From Azonexus sp. (GTDB lineage Bacteria > Pseudomonadota > Gammaproteobacteria > Burkholderiales > Rhodocyclaceae), in assembly GCA_031274715.1 (NCBI GenBank), contig JAISPT010000031.1, positions 1 to 28,026 of the forward strand: 28,026 nt of DNA, written 5' to 3'. A program made the position numbers and the translations under genes. This document shows, in pieces, positions 14,776 to 22,323 of this stretch (its first letter is position 1; every line of letters begins with the position of its first letter). A model generated the notes under the pieces. That model was not told the origin of the DNA, made no database searches, and saw only the letters and a program-made list of their open reading frames with translations.

Positions 14776-16002
14776 TTAAAGCTCGATCCGCCGCGCGCTG
14801 ATGCTGTACTGGATGGCGGTCGGGTCGGTGCCGTCGAAATGGCCGCGCGGCGTTTCCAGGCGTGGCAACAGCAGGAAGGGGATGGTTTCGGACTGGCCAT
14901 CGAGCACGATGTCGGTGCCGACGTTGTAGGCGATCCAGTTCATTTCCCAGACACCGAACAAAATCCGTTTCAGCGACAGCAGCCGACTGTCCTGGTCGGA
15001 AAGATTTTCGAGCGCGATGGCCCGGCGGACATCGCTGGGGTCGACCGGAATCCAGCCGTAGCCGGGGACGTAGAACTCGGCGCGAACATGGTGGCCGCGT
15101 GTTGCATCGGAGGTGTTGAGACCGAGGCTGCGGAACAGTCGCGACGGGCCGGTGCGTAGCCCGAACACGCAGCGGGCCGGAATGCCGATGGCCCGGCAGA
15201 TGGCGACGAAAAGGCCGTTGATGTCGGCCGAGCGGCCACCGTACTGGCCGCTGATTAACTGCTGGCGGATATCACCGCTACCGGAGCCGGGCAGGGCGGG
15301 GTCGTAGGTGGTTTGCTCAACGACCCATTCGTAGATGACCTTGGCCTGCGCCACCGGATCCTTGACGCGGCCGATGATGCGTTCGCCCAGTTGAAATGCC
15401 AAGCCATCGTTGGGGATCAGCTTGGAGGCTTGCAGGTTGCGGCGCAGGATGTCTTCGCGTTCCGGCGCGATGGTCCGCCGGGCGACGTCGAAATGCCGGT
15501 CGGCGGTGCTCACCTGGGTGGTCAGTTGCAACTTGCCAGCGCTGCCATCGGCCCATTCGCTCCGGAATACCTCAAGGTTGCCATCCGGCTGGCGGCTCAT
15601 GCTGGCGCGCGTCGGGTTGCCTTCCCAGGCGTGGCTCAAGGTGCGCTGGAACAGCGTGTCCTGGTTGAGCGGCAGCGGCAGCCACAGTTTGCACGGACCT
15701 TCCTTGCCCTGCAGGTCGATGCGCGTGACGATTTCGTAGGTGGTCCATTCGGTCGGCGGTTCCGGCGCCCGTACCGGTGGCAGGCGGGAGGCGGAAGTGC
15801 CTTTCGGCGGTTCGTCGATGACCGGGTTGTCAGCCGTATGGACCGGGCTGCGGGTCGCGGCGGCCGGACTAGCGGCTGGTTTTCGCCTGACTGCCGGTTT
15901 TTTTGCCGCCGGCTTGGCGGCTGGTTTGGCGGGGGCCGCCGAGGCCGGTTCGGCGAGCAGGGCGAGGGTGCCTAATGAGGCGAGAAAGGCTCGGCGTTTC
16001 AA
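14776..16002 (-). CDS. Tat-exported transglutaminase-fold protein lacking the catalytic Cys
   Basis: A 408-residue exported protein. The N-terminus MKRRAFLASLGTLALLA has the twin-arginine RRxFL pattern, and an Ala/Pro/Lys-rich linker (about residues 22-80) follows. The transglutaminase/protease-like domain occupies about 200-330: the region QYGGRSADINGLF is where family members carry GGKCADLN or similar, so the nucleophilic Cys is Ser258 here. The other members of the triad remain, His305 in HHVRAEF and Asp321 in GWIPVDPSD. Ser is encoded by TCG, two changes from a Cys codon, so a single read error is unlikely. It may be a binding protein or a weak serine enzyme acting on periplasmic peptide or peptidoglycan; function is unknown. 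The start is TTG with a strong GGAGG seven bases before it. It lies downstream of phoH but is separated from it by a terminator. Confidence 0.8.
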   Translation of the reverse strand: MKRRAFLASLGTLALLAEPASAAPAKPAAKPAAKKPAVRRKPAASPAAATRSPVHTADNPVIDEPPKGTSASRLPPVRAPEPPTEWTTYEIVTRIDLQGKEGPCKLWLPLPLNQDTLFQRTLSHAWEGNPTRASMSRQPDGNLEVFRSEWADGSAGKLQLTTQVSTADRHFDVARRTIAPEREDILRRNLQASKLIPNDGLAFQLGERIIGRVKDPVAQAKVIYEWVVEQTTYDPALPGSGSGDIRQQLISGQYGGRSADINGLFVAICRAIGIPARCVFGLRTGPSRLFRSLGLNTSDATRGHHVRAEFYVPGYGWIPVDPSDVRRAIALENLSDQDSRLLSLKRILFGVWEMNWIAYNVGTDIVLDGQSETIPFLLLPRLETPRGHFDGTDPTAIQYSISARRIEL

Positions 16003-16039
16003 GAATTTCCTCCGGCAGCGACAGCCCGTGGCTGAAACG

Positions 16040-16071
16040 AAAAGGCCGTGTCACCGACACGGCCCCTTTTT
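16040..16071 (-). terminator. Terminator after phoH (bidirectional shape)
   Basis: GGCCGTGTC (16044-16052) and GACACGGCC (16056-16064) form a perfect 9-bp stem with a 3-base loop, flanked by AAAA on the left and TTTTT (16067-16071) on the right. In the minus direction it ends the bcp-phoH transcript 23 bases after the phoH stop. Confidence 0.8.
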
Positions 16072-16086
16072 ATTTTTCGCTACAGA

Positions 16087-17508
16087 TTATAGCACTTCGG
16101 CCGCGTGGTCAGCCAGGCGCGAGCGTTCGCCGCGCTGCAGCGTGATATGGCCGGAATGCGGCCAGCCTTTGAAGCGGTCGACGACGTAAGTCAGGCCGGA
16201 ACTGCCCTCGGTCAGGTAGGGCGTGTCGATCTGCGCGATGTTACCGAGACAGATCACCTTGGTGCCCGGACCGGCGCGGGTGATCAGGGTTTTCATCTGC
16301 TTCGGCGTCAGGTTCTGCGCCTCGTCGATGATCAGGTATTTCTTCAGGAAGGTGCGGCCGCGCATGAAATTGAGCGACTTGATTTTGATCTTGGCGCGGA
16401 TGATGTCGTTGGTTGCCGCCTTGCCCCAGTCGCCGCCGTAGGGGCCGCTATCGTCGGAATGGGTGAGGACTTCCAGGTTGTCCTCCAGTGCGCCCATCCA
16501 CGGCGCCATCTTTTCTTCCTCGCTGCCGGGCAGGAAGCCGATATCCTCGCCGACTGGCACGGTGACGCGAGTCATGATGATTTCGGCAAACTGCTTGTCC
16601 TCCAGTGTCTGGTTCAGGCCAGCGGCCAGGGTCAACAAGGTCTTGCCGGTACCGGCCTGGCCGAGCAGGGTGACGAAATCGATTTCCGGGTTCATCAACA
16701 GGTTGAGCGCGAAGTTCTGTTCGCGGTTGCGCGCCGTGATGCCCCATACGGCATTTTTCGGATGCGTGTAGTCGACCAGGGTTTCCAGTACCGCCGTCTT
16801 GCCGGCGGTTTCCTTGACGATGGCGGCAAAGCCGTCGCTTTCCAGCCACACCAGTTCGTTGATCAGCAACTGCGGACAGAGCGGGCCGCTGACCTTGTAG
16901 TAGGTCTTCGAGTCCTTCTTCCACGACTCCATGCCTTTGCCGTGCTTGTCCCAGAAGTTTTCGGGCAGGGCGCGGGCGCCGGTGTAGAGGAGGTCGGTAT
17001 CCTCGAGCACCTTGTCGTTGAAGTAATCCTCGGCGAGCAGGTTGAGCGCCCGCGACTTGATGCGCATGTTGATGTCTTTCGACACCAGGATGACGGGCCG
17101 TCCGGGAAATTTTTTCTGCAGGTGGATGACTACCGCCAGGATCTGATTGTCGACCTTGGAGGTCGGCAGATCCTGCGGCAGTTTGTTGCTGATGGCCTCG
17201 GCCTGGAGGTAGAGGCGACCGCTGGCGAGTTTGGCGGATGGCTCGGAGAGGGCGATGCCCTCATCGATGTCGAGATCCTCGCGGGCCAGCATCTCGTCGA
17301 GCGTACGCGAGACCTGGCGGGCGTTGCGAGCGATTTCCGACATGCCCCGTTTGTGGTTGTCGAGTTCTTCCAGCGTCATGATGGGCAGGAAGATGTCGTG
17401 TTCCTCGAAGCGGAACAGGCTGCTCGGGTCGTGCATCAGCACGTTGGTATCGAGCACGAACAACTTGGTGGCGGCGGGCTTTTTGGCGGCTGCGGGCTGG
17501 CGCGGCAT
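16087..17508 (-). CDS. PhoH-like ATPase with N-terminal PIN domain
   Basis: A 473-residue cytosolic protein of the PIN-PhoH class, proposed to couple RNA helicase and RNase activity. The PIN domain (about residues 15-150) starts KLFVLDTNVLMHDPSSLFRF with conserved acidic residues in LEELDNHKRG. The PhoH ATPase domain (about 240-470) has Walker A LLGQAGTGKTLLTLAAG, the segment VPVGEDIGFLPGSEEEKMAP, Walker B YLIIDEAQNLTPKQMKTL and LGNIAQIDTPYL. The ATG at 17508 is preferred: it gives MPRQPAAAKKPAATKLFVLD, whereas an in-frame extension upstream would overlap bcp and read low-complexity residues. bcp ends 29 bases upstream on the same strand, so the two probably share a transcript. Confidence 0.92.
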   Translation of the reverse strand: MPRQPAAAKKPAATKLFVLDTNVLMHDPSSLFRFEEHDIFLPIMTLEELDNHKRGMSEIARNARQVSRTLDEMLAREDLDIDEGIALSEPSAKLASGRLYLQAEAISNKLPQDLPTSKVDNQILAVVIHLQKKFPGRPVILVSKDINMRIKSRALNLLAEDYFNDKVLEDTDLLYTGARALPENFWDKHGKGMESWKKDSKTYYKVSGPLCPQLLINELVWLESDGFAAIVKETAGKTAVLETLVDYTHPKNAVWGITARNREQNFALNLLMNPEIDFVTLLGQAGTGKTLLTLAAGLNQTLEDKQFAEIIMTRVTVPVGEDIGFLPGSEEEKMAPWMGALEDNLEVLTHSDDSGPYGGDWGKAATNDIIRAKIKIKSLNFMRGRTFLKKYLIIDEAQNLTPKQMKTLITRAGPGTKVICLGNIAQIDTPYLTEGSSGLTYVVDRFKGWPHSGHITLQRGERSRLADHAAEVL

Positions 17509-17537
17509 GAGGGGGCCTTTGTGGGGTAGGGGAGGAG

Positions 17538-17993
17538 TTACAGCGTCTTGACGAAATCGAGTACTTCCTGGGCGTGGCCGGGTACCTTGACGCCGCGCCA
17601 CTCGCGGCGCAAGACGCCGTCACGGTCGATGACGAAGGTGCTGCGCTCGATGCCGCAGCATAGCTTGCCGTACATCATCTTCTCTTTGATGACGGCGAAC
17701 AGCTTGCAAACCGTTTCGTCGGCATCGGAGCCGAGCTCGAATGGAAAGGACTGCTTGGCCTTGAAGTTCTCGTGCGATTTCAGGCTGTCGCGCGAGATGC
17801 CGAGGACGACGGCGCCGGCTGCCAAAAACCCGGCGTGTAGGTCGCGGAACTGCTGGCCTTCGGTGGTACAGCCGGGGGTGCTGTCCTTAGGATAGAAGTA
17901 AATGACGACGGTCTTGCCGGCTTGGCCGGCGAGGGAGAAGGTCTGGCCGCCGGTGGCGGGCAGCGTGAAATCGGGAATCTTCGTGTCGAGCAC
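17538..17993 (-). CDS. bcp: Peroxiredoxin of the Bcp/PrxQ family
   Basis: A 151-residue thiol peroxidase that reduces hydrogen peroxide and organic peroxides in the cytosol. The fold starts KIPDFTLPATGGQTFSLAG and the peroxidatic site is YFYPKDSTPGCTTEG with Cys42. The resolving Cys that many Bcp proteins carry five residues later is Gln47 here. Instead there are Cys96 and an adjacent pair Cys112-Cys113 in MYGKLCCGIERSTF, a place where the residues are usually not cysteine. It may work as a 1-Cys enzyme or use the pair. The GTG at 17993 is chosen because AGGAG sits seven bases upstream and the fold begins at once; a longer frame to 18053 has no such support. Divergent from the substrate-binding lipoprotein gene and upstream of phoH. 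Confidence 0.92.
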   Translation of the reverse strand: MLDTKIPDFTLPATGGQTFSLAGQAGKTVVIYFYPKDSTPGCTTEGQQFRDLHAGFLAAGAVVLGISRDSLKSHENFKAKQSFPFELGSDADETVCKLFAVIKEKMMYGKLCCGIERSTFVIDRDGVLRREWRGVKVPGHAQEVLDFVKTL

Positions 17994-18023
17994 GCGGCAA
18001 CTCCTGGTGATTGGATGCAGACC

Positions 18024-18053
18024 ATTGTCGGTAAATCCCGCTGGCGCGGTCAA
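18024..18053 (-). promoter_or_regulatory. Promoter candidate for bcp-phoH
   Basis: Read on the minus strand: TTGACC (-35, 18048-18053) and GACAAT (-10, 18024-18029) with an 18-base spacer. It points at the bcp GTG start 31 bases downstream. Confidence 0.5.
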
Positions 18054-18075
18054 CTGCCGTTTCCAGGTTCGAGCT

Positions 18076-18084
18076 TGCTACACT
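18076..18084 (+). promoter_or_regulatory. Extended -10 promoter candidate directly before the lipoprotein gene
   Basis: TGC followed by TACACT (18079-18084). The expected transcription start, seven bases on, coincides with the ATG at 18092. No Shine-Dalgarno lies in between, so the message may be leaderless. Confidence 0.4.
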
Positions 18085-18091
18085 CCGACCC

Positions 18092-20236
18092 ATGCGGAAA
18101 ATCAGTGCCTGTCTCCTGTTCGTCATCGTGCTGGCCGGTTGTGGTCAGGCGTGGAACGATCCTTACCCAGCCGGCGACGCCGGGCGCAACATCCTCTACG
18201 CTGCCTTTACCGATCGACCGAAGCATCTCGATCCGGCCCAGTCCTACACCGAGGACGAGGCCACCTTCATCGCCCAGATTTACCAGCCGCCGCTGCAATA
18301 CCACTACCTGAAGCGGCCCTATGAGCTGATCCCGGCAACCCTGGAAGCGGTGCCGCAGCCGCGCTACGTCGATGCCGCCGGCCGCGAACTGCCGGCCGAC
18401 GCGCCGGCCGAGCGGATCGCTGAGAGTATCTACGAGTTGAAACTGCGCCCGGGCATCCGCTACCAGCCGCATCCGGCCTTCGCCATCGATGCCGCCGGCC
18501 AGCCGCTTTACCTCGGCCCCGGTATCGCCGATGGGCAGCAAGTCATCGGCGACTATCCCGAAACCGGCAGCCGCGAACTCTCCGCCGACGACTACATTTA
18601 CCAGATCAAGCGTCTCGCCAGCCCGCGCCTGCATTCGCCCATCTACGGCATGATGGCCGACAAGATCATCGGCTTGAAAGAACTGGGCGATAGCCTGCGT
18701 GCCGCCGCCAAGGAGCGGCCGGCCGATGCCTGGCTCGATCTCGACGCCTACCCGTTGAGCGGCGTCGAGCGTGTCGATGCCCGTACCTGGCGCATTCGCG
18801 TCAAGGGTAAATACCCGCAGTTCCTGTTCTGGTTGGCCATGAACTTCTTCGCGCCGGTGCCGCGCGAGGCCGACCGCTTCTTCGCCCAGCCGGGCATGGC
18901 CGAAAAGAACCTGACGCTGGACTGGTGGCCGGTCGGTACCGGGCCGTTCATGCTGACCGAGAACGACCCAAACCGGCGCATGGTATTGACGCGCAATCCC
19001 AATTTCCACGGCGAGACCTATCCCTGCGAGGGCGAGGCGGGCGACCGCGAGGCCGGGCTGCTGGCCGACTGTGGCAAGCCCCTGCCACTCATCGAGGCGG
19101 CGGTGTTTACCCGCGAGAAAGAGGCGATTCCGTACTGGAACAAGTTCCTGCAAGGCTATTACGATGCCTCGGGGATTTCCTCCGACAGTTTCGACCAGGC
19201 GGTGCGCGTCAATGTCGGCGGCGACGTGGCGCTGACCGAGGGCATGCAGGGAAAAGGCATTCGCCTGCTGACCTCGGTCCGGCTCTCGACCTTCTACCAG
19301 GGTTTCAACATGCTCGACCCGGTGGTCGGCGGCCTGGACGAGAAATCCGCCAAGCTGCGTCAGGCGATCTCCATTGCCATCGACCAGGAGGAGTTCATCT
19401 CCATTTTTCTCAACGGCCGCGGTATTGCCGCCCAAGGGCCGTTGCCGCCGGGCATCTTCGGTTTCGAGGCCGGTGCAGCCGGTATGAACGGGATGGTGTA
19501 CGACTGGATCGACGGTAGGGCCCGCCGCAAATCGGTCGAAACGGCCAGGAAGCTGCTGGCCGAAGCCGGCTATCCGCGTGGCCGCCATGAAAAGACCGGC
19601 GAGCCGCTGGTTCTCTATCTCGATACCACCGGTGGCGGCATGGGCGAGAAATCGCGTCTCGACTGGCTGACCCGCCAGTTCGCCAAGATCGACGCGCAAC
19701 TGGTGGTCCGCTCGACCGACTTCAACCGCTTCCAGGACAAGTTGCGCAAAGGCAGCGTGCAGATGTACTACCTCGGCTGGAATGCCGACTACCCGGACCC
19801 GGAGAATTTCTTCTTCCTGTTGCACGGCGCCGAAACACGGGTCGGGCACGGCGGCGAGAATTCGTCCAATTATGCCAATCCGGAATTCGACCGCTTATTC
19901 CTGCGTATGAAGAACATGGACAACACGCCCGAGCGCCTGGACATCATCCGGCACATGAACGGCATCCTGCAGCACGATTCGCCGTGGGTGTTCGGCCTGC
20001 ATCCCAAGAGCTACACCCTGGTCCATCGCTGGCTGAAGAACCGCAAGCCAAGCGATGTTGGCAACAACATTCTGAAATATCAGCGCATCGACGCCATCGA
20101 TCGCGCCGCTGCCCGCCGCGAGTGGAATCAGCCGGTGCGCTGGCCGCTTGCCGCCGGCTTGCTGCTGGTGCTGGCCGCCGTGCTTCCGGCCGTGCTCGGC
20201 TATCGCCGCCGCGAGCGGCGGTCGGCGTTGCGGTGA
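18092..20236 (+). CDS. Oligopeptide-type ABC substrate-binding lipoprotein with C-terminal anchor
   Basis: A 714-residue exported protein of the DppA/OppA (SBP_bac_5) class. The signal peptide ends at the lipobox VLAGC (Cys17). The binding domain spans roughly residues 35-670, with family segments such as FTDRPKHLDPAQSYTEDEAT, later WPVGTGPFMLTENDPNRRMV and KLRQAISIAIDQEEFI, and GWNADYPDPENFFFLLHG near the hinge. It is much longer than OppA (about 540). Unusually it also ends with a membrane helix (WPLAAGLLLVLAAVLPAVLG, about residues 684-704) and a basic tail RRRERRSALR, so it would be held in the inner membrane at both ends. No ABC permease or ATPase gene accompanies it here; the next gene is a methyltransferase that overlaps it by four bases. 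The ATG at 18092 is the only start that preserves the signal peptide. The ligand is unknown; a peptide is likely by family. Confidence 0.88.
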   Translation: MRKISACLLFVIVLAGCGQAWNDPYPAGDAGRNILYAAFTDRPKHLDPAQSYTEDEATFIAQIYQPPLQYHYLKRPYELIPATLEAVPQPRYVDAAGRELPADAPAERIAESIYELKLRPGIRYQPHPAFAIDAAGQPLYLGPGIADGQQVIGDYPETGSRELSADDYIYQIKRLASPRLHSPIYGMMADKIIGLKELGDSLRAAAKERPADAWLDLDAYPLSGVERVDARTWRIRVKGKYPQFLFWLAMNFFAPVPREADRFFAQPGMAEKNLTLDWWPVGTGPFMLTENDPNRRMVLTRNPNFHGETYPCEGEAGDREAGLLADCGKPLPLIEAAVFTREKEAIPYWNKFLQGYYDASGISSDSFDQAVRVNVGGDVALTEGMQGKGIRLLTSVRLSTFYQGFNMLDPVVGGLDEKSAKLRQAISIAIDQEEFISIFLNGRGIAAQGPLPPGIFGFEAGAAGMNGMVYDWIDGRARRKSVETARKLLAEAGYPRGRHEKTGEPLVLYLDTTGGGMGEKSRLDWLTRQFAKIDAQLVVRSTDFNRFQDKLRKGSVQMYYLGWNADYPDPENFFFLLHGAETRVGHGGENSSNYANPEFDRLFLRMKNMDNTPERLDIIRHMNGILQHDSPWVFGLHPKSYTLVHRWLKNRKPSDVGNNILKYQRIDAIDRAAARREWNQPVRWPLAAGLLLVLAAVLPAVLGYRRRERRSALR

Positions 20237-21405
20237 GGCTGAGCGAGCGCCACCGACAACTCGATGCCTTGCTGCCGCTGTTCCGGGCACTCTGGCATCC
20301 GCAGCCGTTCCGCGAGATTCGTCCGGCGTGGTGCCGGCACTGGCCGGCCTTGGCCGCCGAACTGCTGGCCCTCGACGACGAGCAGGCGGAAGCGCTGAAT
20401 GCCGATGCGCCGGCAGCGCTGGGCTGGCTGGCAAGATATCTGCCCGACCTGGCGGCGATTGCGCCGCTGGCCGAGTTGCCAGTGTGGGCGGTGGTCCCGG
20501 CCAGTACGGTCAATGATCGCTGGGCCTGGGAAATTCCCGGTCGCAAGCGGGCACAGATCGAGGCTTTTGCCGCCGCTGCCCGTTGCGGCCAGCGGCCAGT
20601 CCTCGACTGGTGCGGCGGCAAGGGCCATCTCGGCCGCCTGCTGGTCGGACACTGGCAGGTGCCAGTGCAAACCCTGGAGATCGATGTCGGGCTGTGCCGG
20701 GCCGGCGAACGCCTGGCGCAACGCCTCGGCATCGACCAATCCTGGATTGCCACCGATGCGCTGGGCGCCGATCTGCGAGCGCTTGGCGACCGCCATGTGG
20801 TGGCATTACACGCCTGCGGCGAGTTGCACCGCCGGTTGATTCGCGATGGCGCCACGGCCGGCATCGCCTGCTTCGATATCGTCCCATGCTGTTATCACTT
20901 GCATCTGAACGATGGCTATCGACCGCTGGCCGCCACCTCGTCGCTGGTGTTGACGGCGGACGACGTACGCTTGGCGGTCACCGAGACGGTCACCGCCGGC
21001 GCTCGCGAGCGGCGCCAGCGCGACCGGGCGATCGCCTTCAAGCTGGGTTTCGCCGCCTGGCGCGGTGAAGTCAGCGGTGAGTCCTACCGCAGCTTCAAGC
21101 CGGTTCCCGAGGCTTGGCTGCGGGGCGATTTCGCCGCTTTCATGGCCGCCATGTGCCAGCGCGAAGGAGTGGTATCACCATCGGCCGGCGATCTGGCGCG
21201 TTGCGAGCGACGCGGCGGCGAGCGCCAGCGCGAAGTGCTGCGCCTGTCCATCGTTCGCCACGCCTTGCGCCGGGCATTGGAAATCTGGCTGGCTGGCGAT
21301 CTCGCCGTGTCCCTGGAGGAACGCGGCTATGCGGTCGAACTCGGAGTCTTCTGCGCTCGTGCGCTGACGCCGCGCAACCTGCTCATCTCGGCGCGACGCG
21401 GGTAG
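20233..21405 (+). CDS. SAM-dependent methyltransferase, METTL25/RRNAD1-like (Methyltransf_32)
   Basis: A 390-residue cytosolic protein. The SAM-binding motif I reads LDWCGGKGHLGRLL (Asp125 onward), followed by an acidic strand-2 end LEIDVGLC, then ALHACGELHRRL and the unusual FDIVPCCYH (Cys219-Cys220). The pairing of GGKGHL with a CCYH segment is what I associate with the Methyltransf_32 family, which contains eukaryotic METTL25, RRNAD1 and GSTCD. The target is not known to me; RNA or protein are both possible. The GTG start at 20233 overlaps the stop of the lipoprotein gene (GTGA), so the two are translationally coupled; longer in-frame starts run deep inside that gene. The last 100 residues are basic and helical. 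Confidence 0.75.
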   Translation: MRLSERHRQLDALLPLFRALWHPQPFREIRPAWCRHWPALAAELLALDDEQAEALNADAPAALGWLARYLPDLAAIAPLAELPVWAVVPASTVNDRWAWEIPGRKRAQIEAFAAAARCGQRPVLDWCGGKGHLGRLLVGHWQVPVQTLEIDVGLCRAGERLAQRLGIDQSWIATDALGADLRALGDRHVVALHACGELHRRLIRDGATAGIACFDIVPCCYHLHLNDGYRPLAATSSLVLTADDVRLAVTETVTAGARERRQRDRAIAFKLGFAAWRGEVSGESYRSFKPVPEAWLRGDFAAFMAAMCQREGVVSPSAGDLARCERRGGERQREVLRLSIVRHALRRALEIWLAGDLAVSLEERGYAVELGVFCARALTPRNLLISARRG

Positions 21406-21407
21406 AT

Positions 21408-21419
21408 GGAATATATTCC
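21408..21419. promoter_or_regulatory. 12-bp perfect palindrome upstream of the membrane protein gene
   Basis: GGAATATATTCC is a perfect palindrome three bases after the methyltransferase stop. It contains TATATT, a -10-like hexamer. It may be an operator or promoter for the gene at 21453, or chance in a locally AT-rich spot. Confidence 0.3.
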
Positions 21420-21452
21420 GAGCCTCCTCCACGTTTCCGCCCATCCACCCGA

Positions 21453-22271
21453 ATGCGAACCGGCATGAAACGATCCAGTATCAAATCCCCTGTTAATGTC
21501 CGCCGAGCGGGTGCAGTAAGTTCCAATTTCAGAAACATCCGAGTTCAGGGTGACCGCCTGATCCGACATCTGCGCAGCCGCCATGTGCTGTGGTTGCATG
21601 GCTGGATCATGGGGCTGCTGACACTGGGCATCATGTGGGCCAGCACGACTGCGTTGCGCCATGCTGGAGTCCATTCGCTGGCCGTGCGCTACGCGCTGGC
21701 TTTGGGGGCAGGTTACCTGTGCTACCTGTTGCTGTTGCGCATCTGGGCTGGCGCGCTGGTGCGCAAACAGGAGCGCGAGTCGCTCGACATCGACCTGCCA
21801 GACATCAGTACTGGTTCTAGAAGCTCCAGAAGCGGGAGCTGCCATGCCGACGGCGGCGGCATTGACCTGCCAGCCGACGCCGGCGATGGCGCAGGCTCTA
21901 TGCTGGGCGACGCGGTTTCGGGCGCACTGGATGGGATCGGTGCCGCGGACGAAGGCGCTATTGTCATCATTCCCGTGCTGGCCATATTCGCGGTGGTATT
22001 GATGGCAGCGCTGGGCGTGGGTTGGCTGCTGCTGGCGTACTTCGGTACCGAGGTGCTGCTCGTTGCCGCTGTGGAACTGGCCTTTGCCTACACCGCCGCG
22101 CGCACTGCGGTGCGCGTGGAGCGGGAAGGCTGGCTTTTGGCGGCCATTCGTCTGACCTGGAAGCCACTGCTCGGTGCTCTGGTCAGCGCCGTGCTGCTGG
22201 GTGGGGTGATCGACCATTTCATCCCCCAAGCCGACACCCTGACCGCCGCCGTACGAACACTGCGCCATTGA
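21453..22271 (+). CDS. Uncharacterised multi-pass membrane protein
   Basis: I do not recognise a function. The 272-residue protein begins with a basic N-terminal region (residues 1-45, several Arg/Lys), then two membrane helices (about 47-69 and 76-98). A soluble Ser/Gly/Asp-rich loop follows (about 105-165) with a low-complexity stretch GSRSSRSGSCHADGGG, then two to three more hydrophobic segments (about 168-197, 200-216, 236-254) separated by RTAVRVEREGWLLAAIRLTW. The acidic linker followed by AIVIIPVLAIF suggests a two-part membrane protein. The ATG at 21453 and another at 21465 are equally possible; neither has a good ribosome site. The sequence around 21406-21560 looks less GC-rich than its neighbours, which could mean acquisition or weak constraint. 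No terminator is evident before the convergent gph gene 52 bases later. Confidence 0.7.
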   Translation: MRTGMKRSSIKSPVNVRRAGAVSSNFRNIRVQGDRLIRHLRSRHVLWLHGWIMGLLTLGIMWASTTALRHAGVHSLAVRYALALGAGYLCYLLLLRIWAGALVRKQERESLDIDLPDISTGSRSSRSGSCHADGGGIDLPADAGDGAGSMLGDAVSGALDGIGAADEGAIVIIPVLAIFAVVLMAALGVGWLLLAYFGTEVLLVAAVELAFAYTAARTAVRVEREGWLLAAIRLTWKPLLGALVSAVLLGGVIDHFIPQADTLTAAVRTLRH

Positions 22272-22323
22272 AGCGGTGCGAGATTAACGGGTACGCAACG
22301 ATCTTTGTCGGGTGCAGCGAGAT

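Noticed and set aside
16105..17529. Open frame of about 470 codons on the plus strand opposite phoH
   Set aside because: phoH has clear PIN and PhoH motifs; the plus-strand frame is its mirror and shows no motif or ribosome site.
18050..19849. Open frame of about 600 codons antisense to the substrate-binding lipoprotein gene
   Set aside because: No domain, atypical composition, and the sense gene has a signal peptide, lipobox and family motifs.
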